A DNA stretch of 64,000 nt from Enterobacter sp. RHBSTW-00994 (GCF_013782625.1 NZ_CP056199.1:2560588-2624587), one strand, 5' to 3'; positions 9,839-20,381 are shown, numbered from the stretch's first letter. Made by a program: numbers and translations. Notes: generated by a model not told the origin, from the sequence alone.

Positions 9839-10600
9839 ATGGATGCTATGAATTCCCGACAACAAATTATTCTGCAAATGGTTATCGATCAGGGACGTGT
9901 GAGCGTGGTCGATCTTGCTAAAACGACGGGCGTGTCTGAAGTGACTATCCGTCAGGATCTTAATCTTCTGGAAAAGCAGAGTTACCTGCGCCGTGCGCAT
10001 GGTTACGCTGTACCGCTTGACAGCGAAGACGTTGAAACACGGATGATGAACAACTATTCACTGAAACGGGAACTTGCTGAATTTGCCGCGTCTTTAGTGA
10101 ATAACGGTGAGACGGTATTTATCGAGAATGGCAGCAGCAACGCCCTGCTGGCTCGCACACTCGCTGAACAAAAAGACATTACTATCATTACTGTCAGTAG
10201 CTATATCGCGCATCTGCTTAAAGAAACTCGCTGTGAAGTGATTTTGCTCGGGGGAATTTATCAGAAGAAAAGCGAGAGTATGGTTGGCCCTCTGACCCGC
10301 CAGTATGTTCAGCAGGTGCATTTCAGTAAGGCATTTATAGGCATCGATGGCTGGCAGGCAGATACCGGATTCACAGGCCGGGATATGATGCGTTCAGATG
10401 TGGTGAATGCGGTGCTGGAAAAAGAGTGCGAAGCCATTATCCTCACCGACAGTTCAAAGTTTGGCGTGGTACATCCTTACATGATGGGACCAATATCCCG
10501 CTTCAGTCGGGTAATTACTGATGAACGCTTGAGCGCGGAGCATCGCGAAGCGCTGCAACACGCTGGGCTCTTAGTCGATATTGTTAAAAATCCCACCTAA
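9839..10600 (+). CDS. yciT: YciT, DeoR-family transcriptional regulator
   Basis: 253 residues (249 if started at the second Met, MNSRQQ). N-terminal DeoR winged helix (about 5-58: [23 protein letters not shown]) followed by the DeoR sugar-phosphate sensor domain with [14 protein letters not shown] and the terminal DSSKFG motif. In E. coli YciT responds to osmotic/global regulation and represses a few genes; the effector is not known. Downstream hairpin at 10611. Confidence 0.9.
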   Translation: MDAMNSRQQIILQMVIDQGRVSVVDLAKTTGVSEVTIRQDLNLLEKQSYLRRAHGYAVPLDSEDVETRMMNNYSLKRELAEFAASLVNNGETVFIENGSSNALLARTLAEQKDITIITVSSYIAHLLKETRCEVILLGGIYQKKSESMVGPLTRQYVQQVHFSKAFIGIDGWQADTGFTGRDMMRSDVVNAVLEKECEAIILTDSSKFGVVHPYMMGPISRFSRVITDERLSAEHREALQHAGLLVDIVKNPT

Positions 10601-10610
10601 CTCACTCTCT

Positions 10611-10629
10611 ACGCCCGACTCCCGGGCGT
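10611..10629 (+). terminator. Hairpin after yciT
   Basis: 7-bp GC-rich stem ACGCCCG / CGGGCGT with a 5-base loop; the tail CCCTTCTC is only weakly T-rich, so termination efficiency is uncertain. Confidence 0.55.
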
Positions 10630-10802
10630 CCCTTCTCTGAGAGAATTCCGAGCCTTCCTTTAAGAGTTTTTACCTGTTTAACTCGCCCTAAACTCGTAAA
10701 ATTAATGTTAGCGATATAACAGGAAGTGACTATCACCTGCGTGATTATGTAACACCTGCGCAACCAGCTTTCACGGGAAACGGAATTTAAGTATTCGTTT
10801 TG

Positions 10803-10812
10803 TCTATACTTA
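10803..10812 (+). promoter_or_regulatory. osmB -10 element, sigma-S type
   Basis: TCTATACTTA matches the extended sigma-S -10 consensus (KCTAYACTTAA), 44 bases upstream of the osmB ATG. E. coli osmB is known to be osmotically and RpoS induced from such a promoter, with RcsB acting upstream. Confidence 0.6.
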
Positions 10813-10855
10813 AACCTATCTCTTTCCGTGAATCGTTAATTCAGGAGAAAGTATT

Positions 10856-11074
10856 ATGTCTTTAACCAGCAAAAAATTAGCCGCTACTGTTCTGGCCGTC
10901 ACTTTGGCAATGTCTTTGAGTGCATGTTCTCACTGGTCTAAGCGTGACCGTAACACCGCAATAGGTGCAGGTGCTGGTGCTCTCGGTGGCGCAGTGTTAA
11001 CGGATGGCAGTACGCTCGGTACATTAGGTGGTGCTGCCGTTGGTGGTATTATTGGTCACCAGGTAGGTAAATAA
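10856..11074 (+). CDS. osmB: OsmB, osmotically inducible lipoprotein
   Basis: 72 residues, matching E. coli OsmB. Lys-rich N-terminus and hydrophobic segment end in lipobox LSAC (Cys24), after which the mature protein is glycine/alanine rich (GAGAGALGG, GGAAVGGIIGHQVGK), a glycine-zipper envelope protein. SD AGGAG precedes ATG 10856. Expected in the outer membrane under high osmolarity and stationary phase. Confidence 0.96.
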   Translation: MSLTSKKLAATVLAVTLAMSLSACSHWSKRDRNTAIGAGAGALGGAVLTDGSTLGTLGGAAVGGIIGHQVGK

Positions 11075-11142
11075 TAAGTATCACGGCCTCCGCCGATATA
11101 ACGATAATGATGAGTACATTCCAGGTCTGACTTACGCACCAA

Positions 11143-11172
11143 AGAAAAGAGCCACGGCATTCACCGTGGCTC
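11143..11172. terminator. Bidirectional terminator, osmB / yciH
   Basis: 9-bp stem GAGCCACGG / CCGTGGCTC with 6-base loop. The T-run is good on the minus strand (TTTTCTTT), serving yciH, and moderate on the plus strand (ATTTATTTT), serving osmB. Confidence 0.8.
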
Positions 11173-11179
11173 ATTTATT

Positions 11180-11506
11180 TTATCCACCGGCCAGTTTGAC
11201 TTTCATTCCTTTGGCTTCAAGTAACGATTTAATTACGTCGCGTTTATCGCCCTGAATTTCGATAATGCCATCTTTCACTGCGCCTCCGCAGCCGCATTTC
11301 TTTTTCAGCTCAGCCGCGAGTTTTGACAATTCGGCATCATCCAGATCAAGACCCGTCACGAGGCAAACGCCTTTACCCTTTCGACCGCTGGTCTGACGCT
11401 GAATGCGAACTATGCCATCGCCTTTTGGACGTTCAGCCGCCGCTTTAGGCTCATCGATGCGTCCGAGGTCAGTGGAGTAGACCAGGCGACTAGTAGAGTC
11501 ACTCAT
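11180..11506 (-). CDS. yciH: YciH, SUI1/eIF1-like translation factor
   Basis: 108 residues with the SUI1 fold: RIQRQTSGRKGKGVCLVTGLDLDD, then KKKCGCGGAVKDGIIEIQGD, the typical archaeal/bacterial eIF1-like core. E. coli YciH discriminates initiation complexes in vitro, in a way related to IF3, and is linked to stress. Start ATG overlaps the pyrF stop (TAATG), so it is co-translated as the last gene of lapA-lapB-pyrF-yciH. Confidence 0.95.
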   Translation of the reverse strand: MSDSTSRLVYSTDLGRIDEPKAAAERPKGDGIVRIQRQTSGRKGKGVCLVTGLDLDDAELSKLAAELKKKCGCGGAVKDGIIEIQGDKRDVIKSLLEAKGMKVKLAGG

Positions 11507-12243
11507 TACGCCCCCTTTTTCAGTGATGCGTTAATGGCTTTAAGGGTCTGGGCTGGGTTCGCAGATTGTGTAACCGGACGCCCGATGACCATGTAGTCAA
11601 CACCAGCAATCATCGCCTGCTCCGGCGTCATGATACGTCGCTGGTCGCCAACGTCACTTCCCGCCGGGCGAATACCCGGCGTAACAAGCTTGAACGTCTG
11701 CCCCAGACTGGTTTTGAAGCGTACCGCCTCCTGAGCTGAACAGACGACCCCGTCGAGACCACAATTTTGAGTGAGACGAGCAAGACGCTCCGCATGGTCT
11801 GCCGGTGATGATGTCACACCAAGATCGCGCAGATCGCTCTCATCCATACTGGTTAATACGGTCACCGCAATGAGTAAAGGCGCATCTTTGCCAAATGGTA
11901 CAAGCGCTTCGCGCGCCGCAGTCATCATGCGCGCCCCGCCAGAGGCATGAACATTCACCATCCACACCCCTAACTCAGCCGCAGCCGCAACTGCATGGGC
12001 AGTGGTATTCGGGATATCGTGGAATTTCAGATCGAGAAAAATCTCAAAACCGCGCTGTTGCAGGTCACGCACTATTTGAGGTCCAAACAGCGTGAACATC
12101 TCTTTGCCGACTTTAAGGCGGCAGTCTTGCGGATCGATACCATCGACAAAGGCAAGTGCGTTGTCGCGGTTATTATAATCGAGTGCGACAACAACCGGTG
12201 AATCGGTAACTACGCGGGAAGTGGAGGAAGCAACAAACGTCAT
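11506..12243 (-). CDS. pyrF: Orotidine 5'-phosphate decarboxylase
   Basis: 245 residues, as in E. coli. Last step of UMP synthesis, converting OMP to UMP. Conserved catalytic segment [11 protein letters not shown] (Asp-Lys-Asp) near 68-78, phosphate-binding [12 protein letters not shown] near the C-terminus. SD AAGGG precedes ATG. Downstream yciH overlaps by one base. About 185 bases separate it from lapB upstream. Confidence 0.97.
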   Translation of the reverse strand: MTFVASSTSRVVTDSPVVVALDYNNRDNALAFVDGIDPQDCRLKVGKEMFTLFGPQIVRDLQQRGFEIFLDLKFHDIPNTTAHAVAAAAELGVWMVNVHASGGARMMTAAREALVPFGKDAPLLIAVTVLTSMDESDLRDLGVTSSPADHAERLARLTQNCGLDGVVCSAQEAVRFKTSLGQTFKLVTPGIRPAGSDVGDQRRIMTPEQAMIAGVDYMVIGRPVTQSANPAQTLKAINASLKKGA

Positions 12244-12428
12244 GACCAGCCCTTTTCGTCTATGGGCGCTCAGCGGCGCGGAACAGATAAACGGCGAGCA
12301 TTCTACCTGCCAGCGTTCAAAATTGACAGAATCGATTTCCTTTCCTGCGAGGCTGCTTGCCGCACGGTGCTGACTGAATTCATGATCTTTATTAGTATGT
12401 TGTAACTAAAATACTGTGTTTTAAAAAA

Positions 12429-13598
12429 TCACTGGCCATCAAGGCCGCGAATCGGCTTGATTGTGGACCATGCACGGCACGAAGGACAGTGCCAGTACAG
12501 CGTATAGGCGGTAAAACCACATTTCTGGCAGCGGTAGCGCGGTTTACTGCGTACCTGTTCACCTACCATGTCGCGCAGCACCATCAGGCTCTCTTTGGCG
12601 CGCCCTTCTTCTGCATCGTTCAGATGGTAGTCCATCAACTTGTGGAACACTCGCATCGTCGGATGACGCTGTAGCTGCCGCGTAATATAGACCTGCGCGG
12701 TATCACTCCCCTCATGCTGTTCAACAATGTCAGACAGCATGAGCTCGGCGGTTGCTCCGGTATTTTCCTCTACACAACGGCGCAAGAAGGCGACCCATTC
12801 ATCCTGTTTATCAAGCTGCTGATAACAGGTTTGCAGCATTTCAAGCGTTTCGCTGACGAGTTCTTTATCCTGATCGATAACCCGCAGCAGGCTCTCTACC
12901 GCTTTGGAAAACTCGCCTTTTGCCATAAACACTCGCCCCATCATAATGGAGACGCGAGCGCTATTACGGTCTGCAGCAGCACCTTTTTTCAGCAATGTCA
13001 TGGCCTTGTCCATATCATCGCTGCCCATTTGTTGCAGAGCCAGCTCACAATAGAAATGCGCAATCTCGACGCGTTGCTTGTCTTTCCCGAGCTTAACCAG
13101 ACGTTCTGCTGTATCAATAGCTTTCTGCCAGTCGCTGGTTGCCTGATAGATCTGCAGCAATTGTTGCAGAGCACTGATACGAAAATCCGTTTCATCAACC
13201 AGTTGCGCAAACATGTCTTCGGCACGGTCGTACAACCCTGCCGCCATGTAGTCTCGCCCAAGTTGCTGAACGGCCAGCAAACGTTGATCGTACGTCAACG
13301 ACGCGCTTTCCATGAGGGTCTGGTGGATGCGGATGGCACGGTCAACCTCACCGCGCGAGCGGAACAGGTTTCCCAGGGTGAGATGCGCTTCAACGGTTCC
13401 GGTGTCCTCTTTAAGCATGTCGAGGAACAGGTCTACCGCTTTGTCCTGTTGGTTGCTCAGGAGGAAGTTAACCCCCGCAACGTAGTCACGGGAAAGTCGG
13501 TTGGCTTCATCCTGTTTTGTTTGTTGCGCACTTCTGCGGCCCATATACCAGCCATAGGCTGCGGCTACAGGCAAAAGCAGAAACAACAACTCCAGCAT
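12429..13598 (-). CDS. lapB: LapB, LPS assembly protein
   Basis: 389 residues. One N-terminal membrane helix (about 2-18), nine or so TPR repeats facing the cytoplasm, and a C-terminal rubredoxin-type zinc site with two CxxC pairs (CQKCGF and CPSC). LapB (YciM) presents LpxC to FtsH for degradation and so balances LPS against phospholipid synthesis; it is essential in E. coli. It follows lapA after 6 bases, in the usual lapA-lapB pair. Confidence 0.96.
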   Translation of the reverse strand: MLELLFLLLPVAAAYGWYMGRRSAQQTKQDEANRLSRDYVAGVNFLLSNQQDKAVDLFLDMLKEDTGTVEAHLTLGNLFRSRGEVDRAIRIHQTLMESASLTYDQRLLAVQQLGRDYMAAGLYDRAEDMFAQLVDETDFRISALQQLLQIYQATSDWQKAIDTAERLVKLGKDKQRVEIAHFYCELALQQMGSDDMDKAMTLLKKGAAADRNSARVSIMMGRVFMAKGEFSKAVESLLRVIDQDKELVSETLEMLQTCYQQLDKQDEWVAFLRRCVEENTGATAELMLSDIVEQHEGSDTAQVYITRQLQRHPTMRVFHKLMDYHLNDAEEGRAKESLMVLRDMVGEQVRSKPRYRCQKCGFTAYTLYWHCPSCRAWSTIKPIRGLDGQ

Positions 13599-13604
13599 AT
13601 TCGA

Positions 13605-13913
13605 TTATTCCTTGACTACCGGCACACCAGAACTCTCCGGGATGTCAGTCGCGGGCGCAATTTGATGTTCAAGTCGTTTAATTTTACGATCGGCACGCGC
13701 AAGCGAAACACGAACTTTAAGCCAGAATAACCCACAAACCAGCCAGCCGATGACAAAACCCGCCGCGAACAAGACCGCAAGCAGGCTTGAAACCCGATAC
13801 TCGCCTTGTGCCAGCAAATAATTAAACGTCACCTGCTGATCGTTTTGCGCACCCAATGTGACAGAAATGACAAAAATCGCCAACACCAGTAAGAAAATGA
13901 GTAAATATTTCAC
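13605..13913 (-). CDS. lapA: LapA, inner-membrane LPS assembly protein
   Basis: 102 residues with a GTG start (13911-13913), as in E. coli. Two membrane helices (about 4-22 and 43-66) followed by a short basic coiled-coil tail (RVSLARADRKIKRLEHQ), DUF1049 family. Partner of LapB and located just before it; it is thought to link LapB with the lipid A machinery. Confidence 0.93.
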   Translation of the reverse strand: MKYLLIFLLVLAIFVISVTLGAQNDQQVTFNYLLAQGEYRVSSLLAVLFAAGFVIGWLVCGLFWLKVRVSLARADRKIKRLEHQIAPATDIPESSGVPVVKE

Positions 13914-14061
13914 ATTACTTCCCGTTATGTGGATTAAGCGAATAAAGTCTGTTCAACTCACCGCAATCAGCCTTATAAACTACCATTTTAGCGACGGACG
14001 CGAAACGGAAAAAGTAGCACGCCAGCTATGGATTTATGGGCGAAACATCGAAATTCAACCG

Positions 14062-14829
14062 TCACACACCGTGTTGTTCTCTTTCCGCGATTTCTTTCTG
14101 CTCTTCTGATGGCGGCGTGAGTGGCCCGCAAATCCTTTGTGCAATCCAGGTGGCAACTGTTACCAGCACCCAGGAGATCAACGTAGCCACGACTAAATCA
14201 CGTGGCCAGTGCATGCCCAACAACATACGGCTTCCCATCACACCGGTTGCCCAGACTAGCAGTACTGTAATCGTTACGGCGCGACGACGCGGCCAAAGCA
14301 ACCCTACTCCCAGTAACGCCCAGCTTGCCGCAAACATGGTGTGACCTGACGGAAACGCGAATCCGGTCTCTTTTTGCCAGTGTTTACGTAGAAATTTTGG
14401 AATATCGTGTTGTTCCGCAAGTTGCTCTTTCACCAGAACGCCACGGTCTTTACGCTTTAAATTGTAGAACTCATCTACTGAAATATGATGCGTTTTTTCC
14501 AGCCATACGACGAATGGTCGGGGTTCTTGTACATGATCTTTCACCCAGGATTTAATCCCCTGGCCGACCAGGATAGCACCGCCGAGGATCGCAAAGAGCA
14601 TTAATGCGGGACGTAAACGAAAACGCAAGCACCATAAGAACCAGGCGCACAAAAGAACATGCGTAATAATCCCCCAGGGTTGAGTGACCGTTTCTGTAAT
14701 CCAGTACAGCATTTTCAGCCATGTGGCATTCTGCCCTGGTTGCCAAAGCCAGCCAGAGAGCCACACGACCAAAGGCATAATGAGCAACAAAGCAGCGCCT
14801 GCTGCCGTACGAAGGGCAATTGAAAGCAT
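14062..14829 (-). CDS. pgpB: PgpB, phosphatidylglycerophosphatase B / undecaprenyl pyrophosphate phosphatase
   Basis: Starting at ATG 14829, which has SD AAGGA six bases upstream, gives 255 residues, matching the E. coli start MRSIARRTAVG; the frame remains open 11 codons upstream. PAP2 family: C1 motif in VKDHVQEPRP, C2 PSGH (with GFAFPSGHTMF) and C3 MGSRMLLGMHWPRDL are all intact. Six membrane helices. Dephosphorylates PGP, undecaprenyl-PP and related lipids at the periplasmic face. Confidence 0.95.
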   Translation of the reverse strand: MLSIALRTAAGAALLLIMPLVVWLSGWLWQPGQNATWLKMLYWITETVTQPWGIITHVLLCAWFLWCLRFRLRPALMLFAILGGAILVGQGIKSWVKDHVQEPRPFVVWLEKTHHISVDEFYNLKRKDRGVLVKEQLAEQHDIPKFLRKHWQKETGFAFPSGHTMFAASWALLGVGLLWPRRRAVTITVLLVWATGVMGSRMLLGMHWPRDLVVATLISWVLVTVATWIAQRICGPLTPPSEEQKEIAEREQHGV

Positions 14830-15025
14830 GTTTTTTCCTTGTTTGCTAAGCATCGCAATCATAACTGATTTTCCCTGACGCAGGAAAATGTCGGATTGTG
14901 CGTTTAACGTTCATATAGCATGGCGGTGATTAGGCGAACGTGCTGAGCTTGTGGCAAAATGAACAAATACAGAAAGCCAAACAGGCGAAAGACACGGAAC
15001 GTGTCAGCATAATCTGGAGAATCAC

Positions 15026-15616
15026 ATGCAGCTTAAACGTGTGGCAGAAGCCAAACTGCCAACCCCATGGGGCGATTTCCTGATGGTGGGATTTGAAGAA
15101 CTGGCAACCGGGCAGGATCATGTCGCCTTAGTGTTTGGCGATATCACCGGGCAAACATCCGTACTGTCTCGCGTCCATTCTGAGTGCCTGACCGGAGACG
15201 CCCTGTTCAGCCTCCGTTGTGATTGCGGTTTTCAGTTGGAAGCGGCGCTTTCCCATATTGCGGAAGAAGGCCGTGGTGTACTGCTCTATCACCGACAGGA
15301 AGGCCGTAACATTGGCCTGCTGAATAAAATTCGCGCCTATGCACTCCAGGACCAGGGCTACGATACGGTCGAAGCGAACCATCAACTCGGTTTTGCTGCG
15401 GATGAACGTGACTTCACTCTGTGCGCGGACATGTTCAAGCTGCTGGGTGTCGATGAAGTACGTCTGCTGACGAACAACCCGCGTAAAGTGGAGATCCTGA
15501 CGGAAGCCGGGATCAATATCGTCGAACGCGTCCCCCTGATTGTGGGGCGTAACCCTAAAAATGCGCACTACCTCGACACGAAAGCCGCGAAAATGGGCCA
15601 TCTGCTCAACGAGTAA
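15026..15616 (+). CDS. ribA: GTP cyclohydrolase II
   Basis: 196 residues, E. coli length. First committed step of riboflavin synthesis, opening GTP to a diaminopyrimidine, formate and PPi. Zinc ligands are seen in [19 protein letters not shown] (Cys54, Cys65, Cys67), and the GTP-binding [12 protein letters not shown] is present. In E. coli ribA belongs to the SoxRS response; no confident soxbox was recognised here. Convergent with acnA. Confidence 0.97.
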   Translation: MQLKRVAEAKLPTPWGDFLMVGFEELATGQDHVALVFGDITGQTSVLSRVHSECLTGDALFSLRCDCGFQLEAALSHIAEEGRGVLLYHRQEGRNIGLLNKIRAYALQDQGYDTVEANHQLGFAADERDFTLCADMFKLLGVDEVRLLTNNPRKVEILTEAGINIVERVPLIVGRNPKNAHYLDTKAAKMGHLLNE

Positions 15617-15626
15617 TGGTATGTTA

Positions 15627-15655
15627 TGCCCGGCAACGCCATTGCGCGCCGGGCA
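15627..15655. repeat. REP-like hairpin between ribA and acnA
   Basis: Stem TGCCCGGC / GCCGGGCA flanking AACGCCATTGCG. The GC-rich dyad between convergent stop codons looks like a single REP/PU unit of enterobacteria and may also stop transcription from both sides. No second copy was recognised in this window. Confidence 0.55.
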
Positions 15656-15662
15656 CATCTCA

Positions 15663-18338
15663 TCAATCCAGCATCTTGCGAATCATGTAATGCAAAATGC
15701 CGTCGTTCTGGTAGTACGTCAGTTCCGTTGATGTATCAATGCGACAGCGACATTCCAGTATTTCCGTTTTCCCGTCAGCACGCGTTAATTTCACCGGCAC
15801 AGTTTTGCCTGGTTGCAACGTTTGCAGACCACTGATATCTATCAGCTCCTCCCCGTTCAGCCCCAGTGTTTTACGCGTGACGCCTTGCGGAAACTCCAGC
15901 GGCAAAATCCCCATACCAATCAAGTTCGAACGGTGAATACGTTCAAACGATTCAGCAATCACCACGCGCACGCCAAGAAGCCGTGGCCCTTTGGCTGCCC
16001 AGTCGCGACTGGAACCCGATCCGTACTCTTTCCCGGCAATTACCGCCAGGGGTGTACCTTCCTGTTGATAGCTTACGGCCGCGTCATAGATAGACACCAC
16101 ATCCTTGCCTGGCAGAAAACGGGTCATGCCGCCTTCTATTCCTGGAACCATTTCATTACGGATACGGATATTGGCAAAAGTACCACGCATCATCACTTCA
16201 TGGTTCCCACGGCGTGAACCGTAGGAGTTAAAATCACGTCTCTCCACACCGCGCCCCTGCAGATAACGTCCCGCCGGGCTGTCGGCCTTAATACTCCCAG
16301 CGGGAGAAATATGGTCTGTGGTCACCGAATCCCCCAGCATGGCCAGAATCCTCGCGCTGCGGATATCTTCCAGCGGTTTTGGCTGCGCCTGCATGTCGTC
16401 AAAGAACGGTGAAAGCCGAATATAGGTTGAATCATCCTGCCAGCCATAGGTGTCGGACCCCACAACATCGATCGCTTTCCATTCTGGAGTCCCTTCAAAC
16501 ACTTCGGCATACTCTTTGTGGAACATCTCGGTAGATACCTTCTCAACAGCGCGTGCAATTTCATGCGATGAGGGCCAGATATCTTTGAGATATACAGGAT
16601 CGTTATTTCGGTCATACCCAATGGGGTCTGAAACCAGGTTGATGTTCATGTTCCCGGCCAGCGCGTAAGCCACCACCAGTGGCGGCGAGGCCAGCCAGTT
16701 AGTTTTCACCAGCGGGTGAATACGCCCTTCAAAATTTCGGTTACCTGACAAAACAGCGCCAACCGTCAGATCGCCCTGTTTAATGGCCAGCTCGATAGGC
16801 TCCGGTAACGGCCCTGAATTGCCAATGCAGGTTGTGCAGCCATAACCCACCAGGTTAAACCCCAGCGCATCCAGAAACGGCGTAAGTTTCGCCCGAGCAA
16901 GGTAATCGGAAACGACTTTCGACCCTGGCGCAAGCGATGCTTTTACCCACGGTTGGGGCTTAAGCCCTTTTTCCACCGCCTTTTTCGCCAGCAATCCTGC
17001 CGCCATTAGCACACCAGGATTCGAGGTGTTGGTGCATGAGGTGATCGCCGCAATAACAACCGCGCCATCAGGCAACTGATACTGATGCCCGTTCATAACA
17101 TAATCGACAGGGCGATGATCTTTTTTCGAAGCATTAAGCTCCAGTTCATTACTGGCCGCAAATGCCTTAGGTACATTGTTCAGCGCAACGCGATCCTGCG
17201 GACGTTTTGGTCCCGCAAGGCTTGGCTCTACGCTTCCCATATCCAGCTCCAGCGTACTGGTAAAGACAGGTTCGTCGCCCGGATTACGCCACATGCCCTG
17301 CGCTTTGGTGTAGGTTTCAACCAACGCTACCTGCTCCTCACTACGCCCACTAAGACGCAAATACTCAAGCGTTGCATTATCTACCGGGAAAAAGCCGCAG
17401 GTCGCACCATATTCTGGCGACATATTGGCGATCGTCGCGCGATCAGCTAATGGCAGCGAATCAAGACCGTCCCCATAAAATTCGACAAACTTGCCCACCA
17501 CACCATGCTTACGCAGCATCTGGGTTACCGTCAGTACCAGATCAGTAGCCGTAATACCTTCCGGCAGTTTTCCTTTGAGTTTGAAACCGACGACGTCCGG
17601 AATGAGCATCGACACCGGTTGGCCAAGCATGGCGGCTTCAGCCTCAATGCCGCCTACTCCCCACCCCAATACGCCCAGACCATTGATCATCGTGGTGTGT
17701 GAATCGGTCCCCACAAGCGTATCCGGATATGCCACCCACGCGTCATCCTGCAATTCGCCCCAGATGGTTTTCCCCAGATACTCAAGGTTGACCTGATGGC
17801 AGATCCCCGTTCCAGGGGGAACAACGCTGAAGCGGCTAAATGCTTGTTGTCCCCATTTCAGGAACACATATCGTTCATGGTTTCTCTCCATTTCGAGGCG
17901 AACATTCTCGTTAAACGCCTCTTCATCACCGAAATGGTCAACGGTAACAGAGTGGTCAATGACAAGATCGACTGGCGAAAGCGGGTTTACTTTCGCGGTA
18001 TCGCCCCCCAGGCGTTTAACGGCTTCACGCATTGCAGCGAGGTCAACAACGGCGGGAACGCCAGTAAAGTCCTGCATTAATACGCGAGCAGGCCGATAGG
18101 CAATCTCTCTGTCGGCATGGGCATGTTCCAGCCACCCCGCCAGAGCCCGAATATCATCGGCAGTAACCGATTCCTCATCCTGCCAACGCAAGAGATTTTC
18201 AAGCAGTACTTTCAGAGACTTGGGTAATCGGGAAATGTCCCCAAGTTGATCGGCGGCCAGCGGTAAGCTGAAGAAATGCCAGGTCTTATTCTTTGCCTGC
18301 AGCGTATCCTTACTGGCTTCGCGTAGGGTTAACGACAT
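15663..18338 (-). CDS. acnA: Aconitate hydratase A
   Basis: 891 residues from ATG 18338 (SD GGAGG, aligned with the E. coli start MSSTLREASKDTL); the frame continues six codons upstream. Interconverts citrate and isocitrate; AcnA is the stress-stable aconitase. The [4Fe-4S] cysteines are present: ITSCTNTSNP and YGCTTCIGNSGP. The C-terminal swivel domain carries KEYGSGSSRDWAAKGP. In E. coli acnA is induced by SoxRS, Fur/iron and RpoS. Confidence 0.97.
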   Translation of the reverse strand: MSLTLREASKDTLQAKNKTWHFFSLPLAADQLGDISRLPKSLKVLLENLLRWQDEESVTADDIRALAGWLEHAHADREIAYRPARVLMQDFTGVPAVVDLAAMREAVKRLGGDTAKVNPLSPVDLVIDHSVTVDHFGDEEAFNENVRLEMERNHERYVFLKWGQQAFSRFSVVPPGTGICHQVNLEYLGKTIWGELQDDAWVAYPDTLVGTDSHTTMINGLGVLGWGVGGIEAEAAMLGQPVSMLIPDVVGFKLKGKLPEGITATDLVLTVTQMLRKHGVVGKFVEFYGDGLDSLPLADRATIANMSPEYGATCGFFPVDNATLEYLRLSGRSEEQVALVETYTKAQGMWRNPGDEPVFTSTLELDMGSVEPSLAGPKRPQDRVALNNVPKAFAASNELELNASKKDHRPVDYVMNGHQYQLPDGAVVIAAITSCTNTSNPGVLMAAGLLAKKAVEKGLKPQPWVKASLAPGSKVVSDYLARAKLTPFLDALGFNLVGYGCTTCIGNSGPLPEPIELAIKQGDLTVGAVLSGNRNFEGRIHPLVKTNWLASPPLVVAYALAGNMNINLVSDPIGYDRNNDPVYLKDIWPSSHEIARAVEKVSTEMFHKEYAEVFEGTPEWKAIDVVGSDTYGWQDDSTYIRLSPFFDDMQAQPKPLEDIRSARILAMLGDSVTTDHISPAGSIKADSPAGRYLQGRGVERRDFNSYGSRRGNHEVMMRGTFANIRIRNEMVPGIEGGMTRFLPGKDVVSIYDAAVSYQQEGTPLAVIAGKEYGSGSSRDWAAKGPRLLGVRVVIAESFERIHRSNLIGMGILPLEFPQGVTRKTLGLNGEELIDISGLQTLQPGKTVPVKLTRADGKTEILECRCRIDTSTELTYYQNDGILHYMIRKMLD

Positions 18339-18473
18339 AAGCGCCTCCATAATCACAGAGATACCCTGATAATTATCAGGGCCGTAATTAAAGATAACAC
18401 AAAGACGTCGTAACGTTTTGATAACAACCCAAATTGATAAATTCCTCTGGGTATTTAACTGCGAGAGAAATGT

Positions 18474-18500
18474 AAAAAACCCCGCCGTAGCGAGGTTTTA
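18474..18500 (-). terminator. Terminator downstream of the small ymiC-like gene
   Basis: On the minus strand AACCTCGC / GCGGGGTT stem with TACG tetraloop and a run of T after it (plus-strand AAAAAA at 18474-18479). It ends the transcript of the preceding small genes before the acnA promoter region. Confidence 0.8.
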
Positions 18501-18504
18501 TGAT

Positions 18505-18621
18505 TCAGTTGAGGGTCAGCCAGAAAAGCTGACACCAGAACAAGAACGAGAGTGCAAAAGCACCGATCCAGGACCAGTATTTGAGAGCTGACACGTTATT
18601 CTTCAATGTAACACCAGACAT
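18505..18621 (-). CDS. ymiC: Small membrane protein, YmiC-like
   Basis: 38 codons (ATG 18621 to TGA 18505), below the size usually listed. Translation starts MSGVTLKNNVSALKYWSWIG and continues into one membrane helix rich in Phe/Leu/Trp (ALSFLFWCQLFWL). E. coli has a comparable tiny membrane protein, YmiC, next to acnA; I base the name on position and on the KYWSW-GAF-LS-LFW pattern from memory. No good SD precedes the ATG; a GTG at codon 10 (18592-18594) with GAAGA upstream is another possible start. A terminator follows directly. Confidence 0.6.
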   Translation of the reverse strand: MSGVTLKNNVSALKYWSWIGAFALSFLFWCQLFWLTLN

Positions 18622-18740
18622 GTATTTATTTAGCTTGTTGAGGGATGCACATTTCTATATTGATAATGTGTATTTATTAAAGAGTACAAAAGCGCAGGAA
18701 CGTTCTTACAGCTATTACAGGAAAAGCCAAATTCACGACG

Positions 18741-18911
18741 TTATTGTTTTTTAGGTTCATCATCTGCGAAGACATCAATAAATGCCTGCTGTTGTGGTGT
18801 CAGTTTCCATGAGGCCGGTACACTTGCAACAGACTTTTCACGAACGTCATGGTTATGCTCGTTGTGCTGAGACACTTGCTTTACTGTTTCTGAACGTACC
18901 TGAACAGCCAT
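18741..18911 (-). CDS. Small conserved protein downstream of ymiA (YciX-like)
   Basis: 56 residues from ATG 18911. The SD (GGGATAAG) overlaps the ymiA stop codon, two bases before the start, which indicates translational coupling with ymiA. Soluble, with a charged N-terminal half and the C-terminal WKLTPQQQAFIDVFADDEPKKQ. E. coli carries a small gene called yciX next to ymiA; I think this is its counterpart, but the family assignment is by position. Function unknown. Confidence 0.7.
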   Translation of the reverse strand: MAVQVRSETVKQVSQHNEHNHDVREKSVASVPASWKLTPQQQAFIDVFADDEPKKQ

Positions 18912-18913
18912 AC

Positions 18914-19054
18914 TTATCCCCAATATTTCCAGACCAGTAGTGCCACTATCACCCAAAACAGGGCAGAGACAAGAAACACCGCAAGCCAGGCTTTACGTTT
19001 AATCGCAGGATCCCGTTGCGGGTCTTCACTTCCTGACGGCATTGCTAACCTCAT
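18914..19054 (-). CDS. ymiA: YmiA, small membrane protein
   Basis: 46 residues from ATG 19054 (MRLAMPSGSEDPQRDP...), in agreement with E. coli YmiA. Polar N-terminus followed by one membrane helix (AWLAVFLVSALFWVIVALLVW). An upstream in-frame start would add 14 residues with no similarity. Function unknown; in an apparent operon with the next small gene. Confidence 0.85.
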   Translation of the reverse strand: MRLAMPSGSEDPQRDPAIKRKAWLAVFLVSALFWVIVALLVWKYWG

Positions 19055-19391
19055 ACAATCGACATCACTTATCATTTCGATACCAGACAGTGGCACAAGT
19101 AATTATGGACTGAGATAAATCCTAAAGAAACTTTAGCCGAAAAGCTAGCTAATTTACGCCTTCCCTCGAATGAAATATTCAATCTTTTGACCAGAAATAA
19201 ATAATTGAAACGAATTATTTGCGGAGTCTGAATTTACTTTCTACTTTTGTCGCAAATTTGCGACAGTATAGCCTTATAGAGTAAAAGGGCTATGACATTA
19301 TATGGCAGTCATGTGCAGATGATGATAATTCTAATTTAGGTTTAAGAGGATATTTCGGTATCTTTCCGTAAGGGAAAGATACCGGGAGTGA
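19055..19391 (-). other. Intergenic region cysB-ymiA with a long hairpin
   Basis: About 340 bases without a gene. It is AT-rich, contains the dyad TTTGTCGCAAATTTGCGAC around 19245-19264, and ends with the cysB 3' hairpin (19356-19384). No open frame with an SD was found. Confidence 0.5.
19356..19384 (-). terminator. Stable hairpin at the cysB 3' end
   Basis: Perfect 12-bp inverted repeat CGGTATCTTTCC / GGAAAGATACCG with a 5-base loop, just after the cysB stop. The following T-tract is poor, so it may act as a 3'-end stabiliser or a Rho-assisted terminator. Confidence 0.6.

Positions 19392-20381
<990 letters not shown>

Noticed and set aside
12714..13730. Long plus-strand frame (338 codons) opposite lapB and lapA
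   Set aside because: Fully antisense to two well-recognised genes; its translation is Phe/Leu/His-rich with no domain, a mirror of lapB codon use.
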